The translations under genes were made by a program, and so were the position numbers. 64,000 nucleotides of DNA, from the NCBI RefSeq assembly GCF_025905425.1, contig NZ_CP109603.1, positions 656,001 through 720,000 of the forward strand, written 5' to 3'. The number at the start of each line of letters is the position of its first letter. Positions within the stretch are counted from its first letter, which is position 1. The notes below the pieces were generated by a model. It ran no database searches and was not told the DNA's origin. It saw nothing but the letters and a program-made list of their open reading frames with translations. Shown here one piece after another: positions 32,890 through 41,993 of the stretch. Source of the DNA: Pseudomonas putida. Its GTDB lineage: Bacteria > Pseudomonadota > Gammaproteobacteria > Pseudomonadales > Pseudomonadaceae.

Positions 32890-34134
32890 TTAGAACTTGG
32901 CTTCCAGGTCTACCTGCAGCGTGTCTACGTCAGCATTGCTGTTCGGCAGCTGCGACAGATCGGTCTTGGCCATGAGGTAGGCAGCGCCCAGCGAGAAGTT
33001 CTTGTCGATCTCGTAACCGACCTTGAACTTGTGACCGCGAGAACCGGTAAAGCCGTTGCCGAAGTCCGAGTCGGTGAACAGGCTGACGACGGCGTTACGC
33101 TGAACATCGCGATAGTTGTAGTCCAGGCTCCAAGCGCCGACCTTGGTTTTCAGGCCGGCCAGCCAGGCCTGGTCTTCACCGTCGGTGCTCTCGGTGTTTT
33201 TCACGTATTGGCCGTAGGCCGACAGCGGAATGGCGAAGCCAGTGAAGTCGAGTTGACCGAAGCCTTCCACCAGGTTGAACTCATTGGTGGTGTTGCCGAA
33301 CGACTGCAGAATGGCTGCTTCCTTGTCATTGTCGTAGCCGTAGATGCTCGCACCCACGGTAACCTTCAACACGTCGGCAGGGGCGAACTTGGCACCCAGC
33401 TGGCCGTGGTAGACCTGAGCATCGTGCTTATACTGCACGCCGTCGCCGTCGACGTTGTCCTTGAGGGTGTACTGACCGGCACTGGCGAACACTTCGGCGC
33501 CGCCCAGGTCAGCCTTGTAGGTCGCGGCCACGCCTTCGGGGTTGATGTCGCTGTCCCAGATGATGTCGCCCATGCTCACCCACGGCTGTGGCATCTTGCC
33601 ACCGATCAGGTGCAGGTTCGGCACTGCGGTCGGGTGCCAGTCGAGGTAGGCGAGGTCGACCCACAGCGATTTCTTGTCGAAGTAGTTGTCGAAGCTCTGG
33701 TTGGTCGAGCGGCGGTCGGCGCTGCTGCCGGTGGCGATACGCACGCCAGCATCGACTTGCGGGTTGATCTCACTGTAGAAGCCGACACGGGCACGGACGC
33801 GCTGGCGGTCCTGGTTGCCGCTGCTGCTGTTCGGGTCGTCAACGTTGACGTCTTCGTAACGCAGGCGCACATCACCCTTGATCTGGGTCTTGGCGGCCCA
33901 TGCCACTTTTTGTTCAAAGGAACTCATACGTTCGGACTGCGCTTTCTGGTCGGCCTTTTCCTTGGTCTCTTTTGCCAGATCGCCTTGCAGTTCGTTGTAC
34001 TGCGCCTGGTTGATCGAGCCATTGGCGCGGAGCATTTCGAGCAGCTTGGCGTCGACAGCAGCACTGGCCGGAGTACTCAGAGCCAGCATCATGCCGGTGA
34101 GGCTCACTCCGGTAAGTGTGGAAACAAGACGCAT
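32890..34134 (-). CDS. Putative outer-membrane porin (Porin_5-like)
   Basis: 414 residues from ATG 34134 (MRLVSTLTGVSLTGMMLALS) with GGGAGAA upstream. A signal peptide ends at ASA-A. The mature protein opens with a helical segment (LLEMLRANGSINQAQYNELQ, then KETKEKADQKAQSERM) that may trimerise. A long run of alternating beta strands follows (KGDVRLRYEDVNVDD, VRARVGFYSEINPQVDAGVR, up to VDTLQVDLEAKF). The terminal Phe is the BAM recognition signal. This fits a 16- to 18-stranded general porin; the substrate is unknown. The gene is convergent with the KAS III gene. Confidence 0.87.
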   Translation of the reverse strand: MRLVSTLTGVSLTGMMLALSTPASAAVDAKLLEMLRANGSINQAQYNELQGDLAKETKEKADQKAQSERMSSFEQKVAWAAKTQIKGDVRLRYEDVNVDDPNSSSGNQDRQRVRARVGFYSEINPQVDAGVRIATGSSADRRSTNQSFDNYFDKKSLWVDLAYLDWHPTAVPNLHLIGGKMPQPWVSMGDIIWDSDINPEGVAATYKADLGGAEVFASAGQYTLKDNVDGDGVQYKHDAQVYHGQLGAKFAPADVLKVTVGASIYGYDNDKEAAILQSFGNTTNEFNLVEGFGQLDFTGFAIPLSAYGQYVKNTESTDGEDQAWLAGLKTKVGAWSLDYNYRDVQRNAVVSLFTDSDFGNGFTGSRGHKFKVGYEIDKNFSLGAAYLMAKTDLSQLPNSNADVDTLQVDLEAKF

Positions 34135-34397
34135 AAGGTTCTCCCTACTTGAAAAAATGAGGGGAGGCTCAGCGCCCGCCCCTGTGTTGGCATGTCTTCG
34201 GAAAGGGCCTGAATAGACAGGTTCTAGGGTTCCGGAAAACAGGCGCAAGTATTGCGGGGGGGAATGACAGATTAATGTCTGATTGGTGGCACTGTTGTTA
34301 AGTCATCGGGAATAAACGCAAGGGTCGGGTGATCGTCATTTGAGTGATGGGCCATTCTTCCGGGATACTGAGGGCCTCAAGACAGCGAGTCGAAACC

Positions 34398-35525
34398 GTG
34401 ACCAGCCTGTACAGCCTTGCTCATCTGCGTGATCTTCCGGCGGCTACCTGGGATGCCCTGGTACCGGCTGGCCAGCCGTTTCTGCGCCACGCCTTTCTCA
34501 CCGCCCTGGAGGACAGCGCCAGTGTTGCCCCCGCGACCGGCTGGGCTGCCGAGCACCTGGTGCTGGAGCGCGAAGGGCAGGTACGCGCGGTGTTGCCGGC
34601 CTACCGCAAGTGGCATTCGTTTGGCGAGTACGTGTTCGACCACGGCTGGGCCGATGCGTGTGAACGGGCAGGCATCGCCTACTACCCCAAGTTGCTCGGT
34701 GCGGTGCCATTCAGCCCGGTCAGCGGCCCGCGCCTGCTTGCTGCCGACCCCGCCGACGGCCTGCTGGTGTTGCAAGCGCTGCCCGAGTACCTGGGCAAGG
34801 GCGGGCTCTCCGGGGCGCACATCAACTTCACCGACCCGGCACTGGACCAGCAGATGGCCAGTTTGCCAGGCTGGATGGAGCGGCTTGGCTGCCAGTTTCA
34901 CTGGCGTAACCGAGGCTATCGGGACTTCCAGGACTTTCTCGACACGCTCAGCTCGCGCAAGCGCAAGCAGATGCGCAAGGAACGTGAGCAGGTGGCCGGG
35001 CAGGGCATCGACTTCCAGTGGCATCGGGGGGATGAGCTGGATGAGGCGCAGTGGGACTTCGTCTACCTGTGCTATGCCAACACCTATGCCGTACGCCGGC
35101 GTGCCCCGTACCTGACCCGTGAATTCTTCAGCCTGCTGGCCGAGCGCATGCCCGAGGCGCTGCGGGTGGTCATGGCCAGGCAAGGTGGGCGTGAGGTGGC
35201 CATGGCCCTGAGCCTGGTGGGGGGTGACTGCTTGTATGGCCGTTACTGGGGATGCCTGGATGAGTTCGACCGGCTGCATTTCGAGACGTGTTTTTATCAA
35301 GGCATGGACTTTGCCATTGCTGAGGGCCTGCAGCGGTTCGATGCGGGGGCTCAGGGCGAGCACAAGCTGATACGCGGGTTCGAGCCGGTGCTGACGCGGT
35401 CGTGGCACTACCTGCTGCATCCGGGGTTGCGGCGGGCGGTGGAAGGGTTTTTGTTGCAGGAGCGCGAAGGGGTGCAGGGGTATGCCGAAGAGGCGCGGGG
35501 GATGTTGCCGTATCGGCGGGAGTGA
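34398..35525 (+). CDS. FemAB/DUF482-type GNAT N-acyltransferase
   Basis: 375 residues from GTG 34398 (reading TSLYSLAHLRDLPAATWDAL); the ORF opens earlier at 34344 but family similarity starts here. It belongs to the DUF482 peptidogalycan-biosynthesis group: PFLRHAFLTALEDSAS, then VFDHGWADACERAGIAYYPK and FSPVSGPRLL. In the C-terminal GNAT lobe are YGRYWGCLDEFDRLHFETC and FDAGAQGEHKLIRGFEP. The substrate is unknown. Followed by a REP pair. Confidence 0.88.
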   Translation: MTSLYSLAHLRDLPAATWDALVPAGQPFLRHAFLTALEDSASVAPATGWAAEHLVLEREGQVRAVLPAYRKWHSFGEYVFDHGWADACERAGIAYYPKLLGAVPFSPVSGPRLLAADPADGLLVLQALPEYLGKGGLSGAHINFTDPALDQQMASLPGWMERLGCQFHWRNRGYRDFQDFLDTLSSRKRKQMRKEREQVAGQGIDFQWHRGDELDEAQWDFVYLCYANTYAVRRRAPYLTREFFSLLAERMPEALRVVMARQGGREVAMALSLVGGDCLYGRYWGCLDEFDRLHFETCFYQGMDFAIAEGLQRFDAGAQGEHKLIRGFEPVLTRSWHYLLHPGLRRAVEGFLLQEREGVQGYAEEARGMLPYRRE

Positions 35526-35544
35526 AGTCTCGGTTGCCTGTTCT

Positions 35545-35640
35545 GGCCTCTTCGCGGGGCAAGCCCGCTCCCACAGGTGTATCACTGGTTTTGAGGGCAG
35601 TGATACACCTGTGGGAGCGGGCTTGCCCCGCGAAGAGGCC
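35545..35640. repeat. Inverted pair of REP elements
   Basis: Exact 42-nt inverted arms (35545-35586, 35599-35640), 12-nt spacer, between convergent genes. Longest perfect REP pair in the window. Confidence 0.92.
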
Positions 35641-35648
35641 GGTACAGT

Positions 35649-37481
35649 TCAATCCACCCCGACAAACCCCCCGGTCTGGTGATGCCACAACCGCGCATAC
35701 AACCCCTGCTGCGCCAGCAACTCACTGTGGCTGCCACTCTCGACAATATGCCCCTTGTCCAGCACCACCAGCCGGTCCATCCGCGCAATGGTCGATAGCC
35801 GGTGAGCGATGGCAATCACCGTCTTGCCCTGCATCAGGGTTTCCAGGCTTTCCTGGATCGCCGCCTCGACCTCCGAGTCCAGCGCGGAGGTGGCCTCGTC
35901 CATGATCAGGATCGGTGCATTCTTCAGCAGCACCCGGGCAATCGCGATACGTTGACGCTGGCCGCCAGACAGCTTGACCCCACGCTCGCCCACATGGGCA
36001 TCGAACCCGGTACGCCCCTGGGCGTCCGTCAACTGCGGTATGAACTCGTCGGCGCGGGCACGGCGTACCGCTTCGAGCAGTGCCGCTTCGCTGGCCTCGG
36101 GACGGCCGTACAGCAGGTTGTCACGGATCGAGCGGTGCAACAGCGACGTGTCCTGGGTGATCATGCCGATCTGCGCACGCAGGCTGGCCTGGCTCACCTC
36201 GGCGATGTCCTGGCCATCGATGAGAATGCGCCCACCCTGCACGTCATACAGACGCAGCAGCAGGTTCACCAGGGTCGATTTGCCCGCGCCAGAGGGGCCG
36301 ATCAAGCCAATCTTCTCACCCGGCCGTATGTCCAGGTTGAGCCCCTCGATCACGTTGCTGGCCTTGCCGTAATGGAAGTCCACATCGTCGAAATGCACCG
36401 CGCCACGGCTCACTTTCAGCGCAGGCGCATTGGGCTTGTCGGTGACGGTGACCGGTTGGGCGATGGTCTGCAGGCCGTCCTGAACCATGCCGATGTTCTC
36501 GAAGATGCCGTTGACCACCCACATGATCCAGCCCGACATGTTGACGATGCGAATTACCAGGCCGGTGGTCAGGGCAATTGCCCCCACGGAGATCAGCGAT
36601 TGGCTCCACAACCACAGCGCAAGGCCCGTGGTGCCGACCACCAGCAGGCCGTTGAGGGTGGTGATGACCACGTCCATGCTGGTGATCACCCGCGAGGCCA
36701 GCTGGGTCTTCTCGGTCTGTTCGCGGATCGCCTCACGGGCATACTGCTGCTCGTAGTCGGTGTGGGCGAACAGCTTGAGGGTGGCAATGTTGGTGTAGCC
36801 GTCGACGATGCGCCCCATCAGCTTGGAGCGTGCATCGGATGAAATCACCGAGCGCGCCTTCACCCTGGGCACGAAGTAGAACAGCGCGGCGATGTAGCAG
36901 GCGATCCAGGCCAGCAGCGGCAGCATCAGGCGCCAGTCGGCCTCGGCGAACAGCACCAGCGAGCTGACGGCGTAGATCAGCACGTGCCACAGTGCGTCCA
37001 CCGCCTGGACCGCCGAATCGCGTAGCGAGTTGCCGGTCTGCATGATGCGCTGGGCAATGCGCCCGGCAAAATCGCTCTGGAAGAAGTTCAGGCTTTGCTT
37101 GAGCACATAGCTGTGGTTTTGCCAGCGGATCATGCTGGTCATGCCTGGGTTGATGGTCTGGTGCACCAGCAGGTCGTGCAGGCCGAAGAACAGCGGGCGC
37201 AGCAGCAGAATCACCACCAGCATCCAGATCAGCTCACCGCTGTGCTCGCTGAAGAAACTGGCATTGGGCGTGCCCTGGGCCAGGTCGATGATGCGGCTCA
37301 GGTAGCTGAACATCGCCACTTCGATCAACGAAGCGATCAGGCCGACCACCAGCAGGGCAGCAAAGCTTGGCCACACCTGGCGCAGGTAGTACAGGTAGAA
37401 CGGCCACACCGTGCTCGGTGGTGCCTCGCTCGGCGCCTCACGGAAAATGTCGATCAGTCGTTCGAAACGGCGGTACAGCAT
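35649..37481 (-). CDS. ABC-type exporter (fused permease and ATPase)
   Basis: 610 residues from ATG 37481 (MLYRRFERLIDIFREAPSEA); a GTG at 37493 gives four more residues and lies closer to AGGAG. The N-terminal half is a six-helix ABC type-1 exporter domain (LYYLRQVWPSFAALLVVGLI and following helices). The ATPase has Walker A GLIGPSGAGKSTLVNLL, the signature KLSGGQRQRIAIARVLL and Walker B ILIMDEATSALDSEVE, with the H-loop in AIAHRLSTIARMD. It should act as a homodimer exporting a lipid, peptide or drug. Its stop lies 9 bp from the REP pair. It is 62 bp downstream of the cyclophilin gene and may be part of that run. Confidence 0.93.
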   Translation of the reverse strand: MLYRRFERLIDIFREAPSEAPPSTVWPFYLYYLRQVWPSFAALLVVGLIASLIEVAMFSYLSRIIDLAQGTPNASFFSEHSGELIWMLVVILLLRPLFFGLHDLLVHQTINPGMTSMIRWQNHSYVLKQSLNFFQSDFAGRIAQRIMQTGNSLRDSAVQAVDALWHVLIYAVSSLVLFAEADWRLMLPLLAWIACYIAALFYFVPRVKARSVISSDARSKLMGRIVDGYTNIATLKLFAHTDYEQQYAREAIREQTEKTQLASRVITSMDVVITTLNGLLVVGTTGLALWLWSQSLISVGAIALTTGLVIRIVNMSGWIMWVVNGIFENIGMVQDGLQTIAQPVTVTDKPNAPALKVSRGAVHFDDVDFHYGKASNVIEGLNLDIRPGEKIGLIGPSGAGKSTLVNLLLRLYDVQGGRILIDGQDIAEVSQASLRAQIGMITQDTSLLHRSIRDNLLYGRPEASEAALLEAVRRARADEFIPQLTDAQGRTGFDAHVGERGVKLSGGQRQRIAIARVLLKNAPILIMDEATSALDSEVEAAIQESLETLMQGKTVIAIAHRLSTIARMDRLVVLDKGHIVESGSHSELLAQQGLYARLWHHQTGGFVGVD

Positions 37482-37543
37482 GGGTGACAACACTCCTGTT
37501 GGTCCGGCCTTCAGGCGGGTTCACGTCCCTGTGAAACCTGCAT

Positions 37544-38101
37544 TCAGTCGATACGTTTGGCGGACTTGATATAGACCGGATCGGCCGGCACGTCGCGCAT
37601 GCCTTTTTTCATGGTGGTCGGTGAGTTGACGATCTGGTCGACCACTTCCATACCTTTGGTCACCTTGCCGAACACGGCATAGCCACGGTCACGGCCTGGG
37701 TTGAGGAAGTCGTTGTCGGCCACGTTGATGAAGAACTGGCTGGTGGCCGAGTTCGGGTCCGAGGTGCGGGCCATGGACAGGGTGCCGCGGGTGTTCAGCA
37801 GGCCGTTGCCGGCTTCGTTACGGATCGGATCCTGGGTGTTCTTCTGCACCATCTGGTCGGTAAAACCGCCGCCCTGGACCATGAAGCCCGGGATCACGCG
37901 GTGGAAGACGGTGTTGTTGTAGAAGCCGCTGTCGACGTACTGGAGGAAGTTCTTGGTACTGATCGGCGCCTTCTCGGCATTCAACTCGATTTCGACCTGA
38001 CCGAAGCTGGTGTCCAGCAACACGTGGGGGGTCTTGTCGGAGGCCATGACGCTGGTGGCGAAGGCGACCGAGCAGGCGGTGAGCAGGAGTTTTTTCAGCA
38101 T
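37544..38101 (-). CDS. Periplasmic peptidyl-prolyl cis-trans isomerase (cyclophilin, PpiA type)
   Basis: 185 residues from ATG 38101. A signal peptide [20 protein letters not shown] precedes the cyclophilin domain: [35 protein letters not shown] (with the catalytic Arg and Phe), then [19 protein letters not shown] and [17 protein letters not shown]. It speeds proline isomerisation during folding of exported proteins. The start overlaps the 3' end of the alpha/beta hydrolase gene by 7 nt, so translation of the two is probably coupled. Confidence 0.95.
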   Translation of the reverse strand: MLKKLLLTACSVAFATSVMASDKTPHVLLDTSFGQVEIELNAEKAPISTKNFLQYVDSGFYNNTVFHRVIPGFMVQGGGFTDQMVQKNTQDPIRNEAGNGLLNTRGTLSMARTSDPNSATSQFFINVADNDFLNPGRDRGYAVFGKVTKGMEVVDQIVNSPTTMKKGMRDVPADPVYIKSAKRID

Positions 38102-38907
38102 GGGCTCAAAGATCCTTGAGAGGTGGAGGCGGCTGCAAGGAACTGCAGCAGGGTCTGGTTGAAGACCTCGGGTTGATCGAGGGGCGTAGCGTGCCGGGAA
38201 TCGTCGATGACTACCAGCCTGGCCTGGGGCATCAGGGCGACGTAGCGCTTTTTCAGTTGTATCGGCGTGTAATCGTGGTCGGCGGCGATCACCAGGGTGG
38301 GACAGTGAATCTGCCCGATGCGTTCCTGCACGCCCCAATCGACGATGGCGTCGAAGCTCTTGAGGTAGGCGCGCTTGTCGTTGCGCGCCCAGCGCTGGGC
38401 CATCTTCTGGCGCAGGTCGGCTTGCCCGGGTTTGGGGAACAGGCGTTCGGCCAGGCCTTTGCCAACGGTCTCGACGCTGAGCAGGCGTGCCAGGCCCCAG
38501 CGCTTGGCCCACCAGATCCAGTCGCTGCGGGTGCGGCGCTTGACCTCGGGTGCGCTGTTGACAATGCACAGGCTGCGCAGCCACTGCGGATGGTCGACAG
38601 CGAACTGGAACCCGACCATACCCCCCATCGACAGGCCGACGAAGTGCACCGGGCCGCACTGCAGGTGTTCAAGCAGGGCCAACAGGTCTTCGCTGAAGGT
38701 GGCGATCTGGTAACCGTCGCGGGGCTTGTCGGAGCGGCCGTGGCCGCGGTTGTCCATGAGGATCACCCGGTAATGGCGGCTCAGCAACGGTACCTGCAGC
38801 TCCCAGTCCTGGCTACTGGAACCCAGGCCATGCAGCAGCACCAAGGGCTCGCCCTGGCCATATTCCTCGTAATGCAGTAAGCATCCTTCGTGTTCGAAAT
38901 AGGCCAA
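38095..38907 (-). CDS. Alpha/beta fold hydrolase
   Basis: 270 residues from TTG 38907, supported by GAGAGGA nine bases upstream and by family similarity starting [16 protein letters not shown]. The oxyanion motif [17 protein letters not shown], the nucleophile elbow GLSMGGMVG (Ser), the acid in IAADHDYTP and the histidine in [12 protein letters not shown] are all present. It resembles 3-oxoadipate enol-lactonase-type hydrolases but the substrate is unknown. It lies 13 bp downstream of the LysR gene and overlaps the cyclophilin gene. Confidence 0.85.
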   Translation of the reverse strand: MAYFEHEGCLLHYEEYGQGEPLVLLHGLGSSSQDWELQVPLLSRHYRVILMDNRGHGRSDKPRDGYQIATFSEDLLALLEHLQCGPVHFVGLSMGGMVGFQFAVDHPQWLRSLCIVNSAPEVKRRTRSDWIWWAKRWGLARLLSVETVGKGLAERLFPKPGQADLRQKMAQRWARNDKRAYLKSFDAIVDWGVQERIGQIHCPTLVIAADHDYTPIQLKKRYVALMPQARLVVIDDSRHATPLDQPEVFNQTLLQFLAAASTSQGSLSPC

Positions 38908-38920
38908 GGGCGCGGTCCTC

Positions 38921-39844
38921 TCAGGCTTGTGGGGGGGCTGCGAAGGGCACGTCCAGAGGCGCGGTGTCGAAGTTGCGCAGCAGGTCGATAAGAATCTGCG
39001 TAGCCGGGCCCAGGGTCTTCTCTTTGCTCGAATAAAGGTAGAACAGTGGATGGCGGCTGCCACCCTGATCCAGCGGCAACGGCTTGAGCACACCTTCACG
39101 CAGTTCGCGTTCGATCATGTGCTGGGGCAGCCAGGCAAAGCCCAGGCCACTGCTGACGAAGGTGGTGGCGGTGCCCAGGCTACCGACCGTCCAGCGCTGC
39201 TCGGCACCCAGCCAACCGACATCCAGTGGCTGCGCGCGCCCGGAATCGCGGATCACCACCTGTAGCTGGCTTTCCAGGTCCTGGAAGGTGATTTCCCGGC
39301 CCAGGCGGTGCAGGCTGTGTTCGGGGTGGGCAACGGCGATGAATTCCACTGCGCTCAGTTCGGCACCCAGGTAGCCGCCGATGCTGTAGCTGCTGATGGC
39401 CAGGTCGGCGATGCCTTCGCGCAGCACTTCCTCGACGCCAGACAGCACCTCTTCGCGCAGGCGTACCCGGCAGCCACGGCTCTGCGGCATGAACGCACTC
39501 AAGGCACGGACCAGCCGGGCGCTGGGGTAGGCGGCGTCGACCACCACGCGCACCTCGGCTTCCCAGCCTTGTTCCATGTGATGGGCAAGGTCTTCGAGCT
39601 GGCTGGCCTGCTTGACCAGGTGGCGCGAACGGCGCAGCAGCACGTTGCCCGCCTCGGTGAGCACCGCCTTGCGGCCATCGATACGCAGCAACGGAACACC
39701 GAGCTGCTCTTGCATGCGGGCGACGGTGTAGCTGACCGACGACTGCGAACGGTGCAGCGCCTCGGCGGCCTGGGCAAACCCGCCGTGGTCGACCACTGCT
39801 TGCAGCGTTCGCCACTGATCAAGGGTTACGCGCGGCGCTTTCAT
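38921..39844 (-). CDS. LysR family transcriptional regulator
   Basis: 307 residues from ATG 39844 (MKAPRVTLDQWRTLQAVVDH) with CAGGAG upstream. The winged helix is clear (GFAQAAEALHRSQSSVSYTV, then VPLLRIDGRKAVLTEAGNVL), followed by the periplasmic-binding-protein-like effector domain. It leads a minus-strand run with the hydrolase and cyclophilin genes and is separated by 48 bp from a divergent small exported protein. Its target may be in this run or across the 48-bp gap. Confidence 0.92.
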   Translation of the reverse strand: MKAPRVTLDQWRTLQAVVDHGGFAQAAEALHRSQSSVSYTVARMQEQLGVPLLRIDGRKAVLTEAGNVLLRRSRHLVKQASQLEDLAHHMEQGWEAEVRVVVDAAYPSARLVRALSAFMPQSRGCRVRLREEVLSGVEEVLREGIADLAISSYSIGGYLGAELSAVEFIAVAHPEHSLHRLGREITFQDLESQLQVVIRDSGRAQPLDVGWLGAEQRWTVGSLGTATTFVSSGLGFAWLPQHMIERELREGVLKPLPLDQGGSRHPLFYLYSSKEKTLGPATQILIDLLRNFDTAPLDVPFAAPPQA

Positions 39845-39892
39845 CTTTCGCTCCTGTTGTCCTAAGCTGCGCTCTTCCAAGGAGAGCGCCCC

Positions 39893-40207
39893 ATGAAGAA
39901 ATGTTGTGCGGCAATACTGATGTGCCTGCCCCTCGGGGCCATGGCTTATCCCATCGATGTGGAGAAGCAACTTGACGGGGTCAAGCTCGACTACACCGCC
40001 TACGACACTGCCTACGATATTGGCGCCATCACCCTCAACAACTACGGGCAAGTGCCGGCGGCCTGCAAGGTGACGTTCCGCAACGGCCCGGAAGCGCCGC
40101 GGGTGCGCCGGGTGAACGTACCGGCCGGTAAAAGCGTCGATGTCACCGCCAAGTTCAATCGCCAGATCATCAAATTGCGGATCGGCGTGAACTGCTCAGC
40201 GGAATAA
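39893..40207 (+). CDS. Small exported hypothetical protein
   Basis: 104 residues with AAGGAGAG upstream of ATG 39893. The signal peptide MKKCCAAILMCLPLGAMA-Y is followed by a mature beta-rich part (KLDYTAYDTAYDIGAITLNN, then PAACKVTFRNGPEAPRVRRV) with two cysteines (about residues 58 and 101) that could form a disulfide. The layout resembles a small Ig-like periplasmic protein. Such proteins are conserved in pseudomonads and sometimes mislabelled as phosphoglycerate kinase; no enzyme motif supports that. Function unknown. Confidence 0.8.
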   Translation: MKKCCAAILMCLPLGAMAYPIDVEKQLDGVKLDYTAYDTAYDIGAITLNNYGQVPAACKVTFRNGPEAPRVRRVNVPAGKSVDVTAKFNRQIIKLRIGVNCSAE

Positions 40208-40212
40208 ACTGA

Positions 40213-40228
40213 TTAATCGATTGATTAA
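40213..40228. promoter_or_regulatory. Palindrome TTAATC-GATT-GATTAA upstream of azoR
   Basis: A perfect 6-4-6 inverted repeat, 6 bp after the preceding stop and 87 bp before azoR. Candidate operator; no known consensus assigned. Confidence 0.4.
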
Positions 40229-40314
40229 ACCCACTTTTTACGCTTTTTTATCGATAGGTCAAGCCTTAATCTCACCTCCATCGAATCGCACCCTTTTTGC
40301 CGATGGAGGCACCC

Positions 40315-40914
40315 ATGTCCCGCGTACTGATCATCGAAAGCAGCGCCCGCCAGCAGGATTCCGTTTCCCGTCAACTGACCCGCGACTTCATCCAGCAATG
40401 GCAGGCGGCGCATCCGGCCGATCAGATCAACGTACGTGACCTGGCCGTGACCCCGGTGCCCCACCTGGATGCCAACCTGCTCGGTGGCTGGATGAAGCCC
40501 GAAGAGCAGCGCAGCGCTGCCGAACGGGAAGCGCTGGCCCGCTCCAATGAACTCACCGATGAACTGCTGGCGGCCGACGTGCTGGTGATGGCAGCACCGA
40601 TGTACAACTTCACCATCCCCAGCACCCTCAAGGCCTGGCTGGACCACGTGCTGCGCGCCGGTATCACTTTCAAGTACACCCCGACCGGCCCACAAGGCCT
40701 GCTGACCGGCAAGCGCGCCATCGTCCTGACCGCCCGCGGCGGCATTCATGCCGGTGCCACCAGCGACCATCAGGAACCGTACCTGCGCCAGGTGATGGCC
40801 TTCATCGGCATTCACGATGTGAACTTCATCCATGCCGAGGGCCTGAACATGAGCGGCGACTTCCATGAGAAGGGCATCAACCAGGCCAAGGCCAAACTGG
40901 CTGCGGTGGCCTGA
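40315..40914 (+). CDS. azoR: FMN-dependent NADH:quinone oxidoreductase (azoreductase)
   Basis: 199 residues from ATG 40315 (MSRVLIIESSARQQDSVSRQ) with GATGGAGG upstream. The flavodoxin-like fold carries the FMN phosphate loop SSARQQDSVS, the segment APMYNFTIPSTLKAWLDHVL and the FMN-contact loop TARGG. The enzyme reduces quinones and azo compounds by two-electron transfer and is part of the electrophile/quinone stress response. It is followed by a strong terminator. P. putida has several AzoR paralogues, so the exact copy is not named. Confidence 0.95.
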   Translation: MSRVLIIESSARQQDSVSRQLTRDFIQQWQAAHPADQINVRDLAVTPVPHLDANLLGGWMKPEEQRSAAEREALARSNELTDELLAADVLVMAAPMYNFTIPSTLKAWLDHVLRAGITFKYTPTGPQGLLTGKRAIVLTARGGIHAGATSDHQEPYLRQVMAFIGIHDVNFIHAEGLNMSGDFHEKGINQAKAKLAAVA

Positions 40915-40967
40915 GCGTCAACGAATTCCCAACCCTGACACCTGTTTTTGCTCCTTTGGGTGTACCT

Positions 40968-40993
40968 GCCCGGCCTGATGGCCGGGCTTTTTT
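40968..40993 (+). terminator. Rho-independent terminator after azoR
   Basis: GCCCGGCC-TGAT-GGCCGGGC, an 8-bp perfect stem followed by six T. Confidence 0.93.
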
Positions 40994-41020
40994 ATGCCTG
41001 GGATTTCTCGGTTGCTTGTG

Positions 41021-41050
41021 CCGGCCTCTTCGCGGGCACAGCCCCCACAC
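41021..41050. repeat. Truncated REP element
   Basis: CCGGCCTCTTCGCGGGCACA, then GCCCCCACAC: the left half of a REP followed by a degenerate right half. Confidence 0.5.
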
Positions 41051-41116
41051 TTCTCATGGTTGAACTGACGCGCCGCAACCCGCTAAGGTCGCCGCCTTGA
41101 TCCACGAGAGGCAACC

Positions 41117-41992
41117 ATGGGCTACCTGATTATCGTCGCGCTGATCCAGGCGTTTTCCTTCAGCTTGATCGGCGAGTACCTGGCCGGGCACGTCGACAGT
41201 TACTTTGCCGTGCTCGCCCGGGTGCTGCTGGCGGGCCTGGTGTTTCTGCCGCTGACCCGCTGGCGCCAGGTCGAGCCGCGTTTCATACGTTCGATGCTGC
41301 TGATTGGCGCGCTGCAGTACGGCATCACCTATGTCTGCCTGTACCTGAGCTTTCGCGTGCTCACCGTGCCGGAAGTGCTGTTGTTCACCATCCTCACGCC
41401 GTTGCACGTCACCCTGATCGAAGATGCCTTGAACCGGCGTTTCAACCCTTGGGCGTTGCTGGCGGCGCTGGTGGCCGTGGCGGGTGCCGCGGTGATCCGC
41501 TTCGACAGCATCAGCGGCGAATTTTTCATGGGCTTCCTGTTGCTGCAGCTGGCCAACTTCACCTATGCGGCCGGCCAGGTGCTGTACCGTCACCTGATCG
41601 CCCGAAACCCCAGCGACCTGCCGCACTACAAGCGTTTCGGCTACTTCTACCTGGGGGCCTTGATCGTCGTGTTGCCGGCATTTGTGCTGTTCGGCAATGC
41701 CCAGCACCTGCCGAGCACCGACGTGCAATGGCTGGTGTTGCTGTTCCTCGGGCTGTGCCCGACCGCGCTGGGCCTGTACTGGTGGAACAAGGGCGCATGC
41801 CTGGTGTCCGGGGCGACGCTGGCGGTGATGAACAACCTGCATGTGCCGGTGGGGCTGTTGCTCAACCTGTTGATCTGGAACCAGCACGAGCCACTGGGGC
41901 GGCTGCTCATCGGCGGGGCGGTGATTCTGGCGTCGGTGTGGATGAGCCGATTGGGCAGCCGCACGGAAGCAGCGCTGACTCGCAAGGCCTGA
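41117..41992 (+). CDS. EamA-type (DMT superfamily) transporter
   Basis: 291 residues with ten hydrophobic segments; start ATG 41117 with GAGAGG upstream. The opening YLIIVALIQAFSFSLIGEYL and VLTVPEVLLFTILTPLHVTL, then the second repeat (GLCPTALGLYWWNKGACLVS, then LMIWNQHEP-like NLLIWNQHEPLGRLLIGGAV) fit the carboxylate/amino-acid DMT group (YhbE-like). The stop at 41992 and the start of the AEC transporter at 41994 are one base apart, so the two are co-transcribed. Confidence 0.88.
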   Translation: MGYLIIVALIQAFSFSLIGEYLAGHVDSYFAVLARVLLAGLVFLPLTRWRQVEPRFIRSMLLIGALQYGITYVCLYLSFRVLTVPEVLLFTILTPLHVTLIEDALNRRFNPWALLAALVAVAGAAVIRFDSISGEFFMGFLLLQLANFTYAAGQVLYRHLIARNPSDLPHYKRFGYFYLGALIVVLPAFVLFGNAQHLPSTDVQWLVLLFLGLCPTALGLYWWNKGACLVSGATLAVMNNLHVPVGLLLNLLIWNQHEPLGRLLIGGAVILASVWMSRLGSRTEAALTRKA

Positions 41993-41993
41993 C

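Noticed and set aside
33031..34152. Plus-strand open frame opposite the porin gene
   Set aside because: V-, G- and D-rich shadow with no signal peptide or motifs; the minus-strand porin has a signal peptide, strands and a terminal Phe.
39893..40207. Phosphoglycerate-kinase-related protein
   Set aside because: It is 104 residues with a signal peptide and no kinase motifs; the label known from databases has no support in the sequence.
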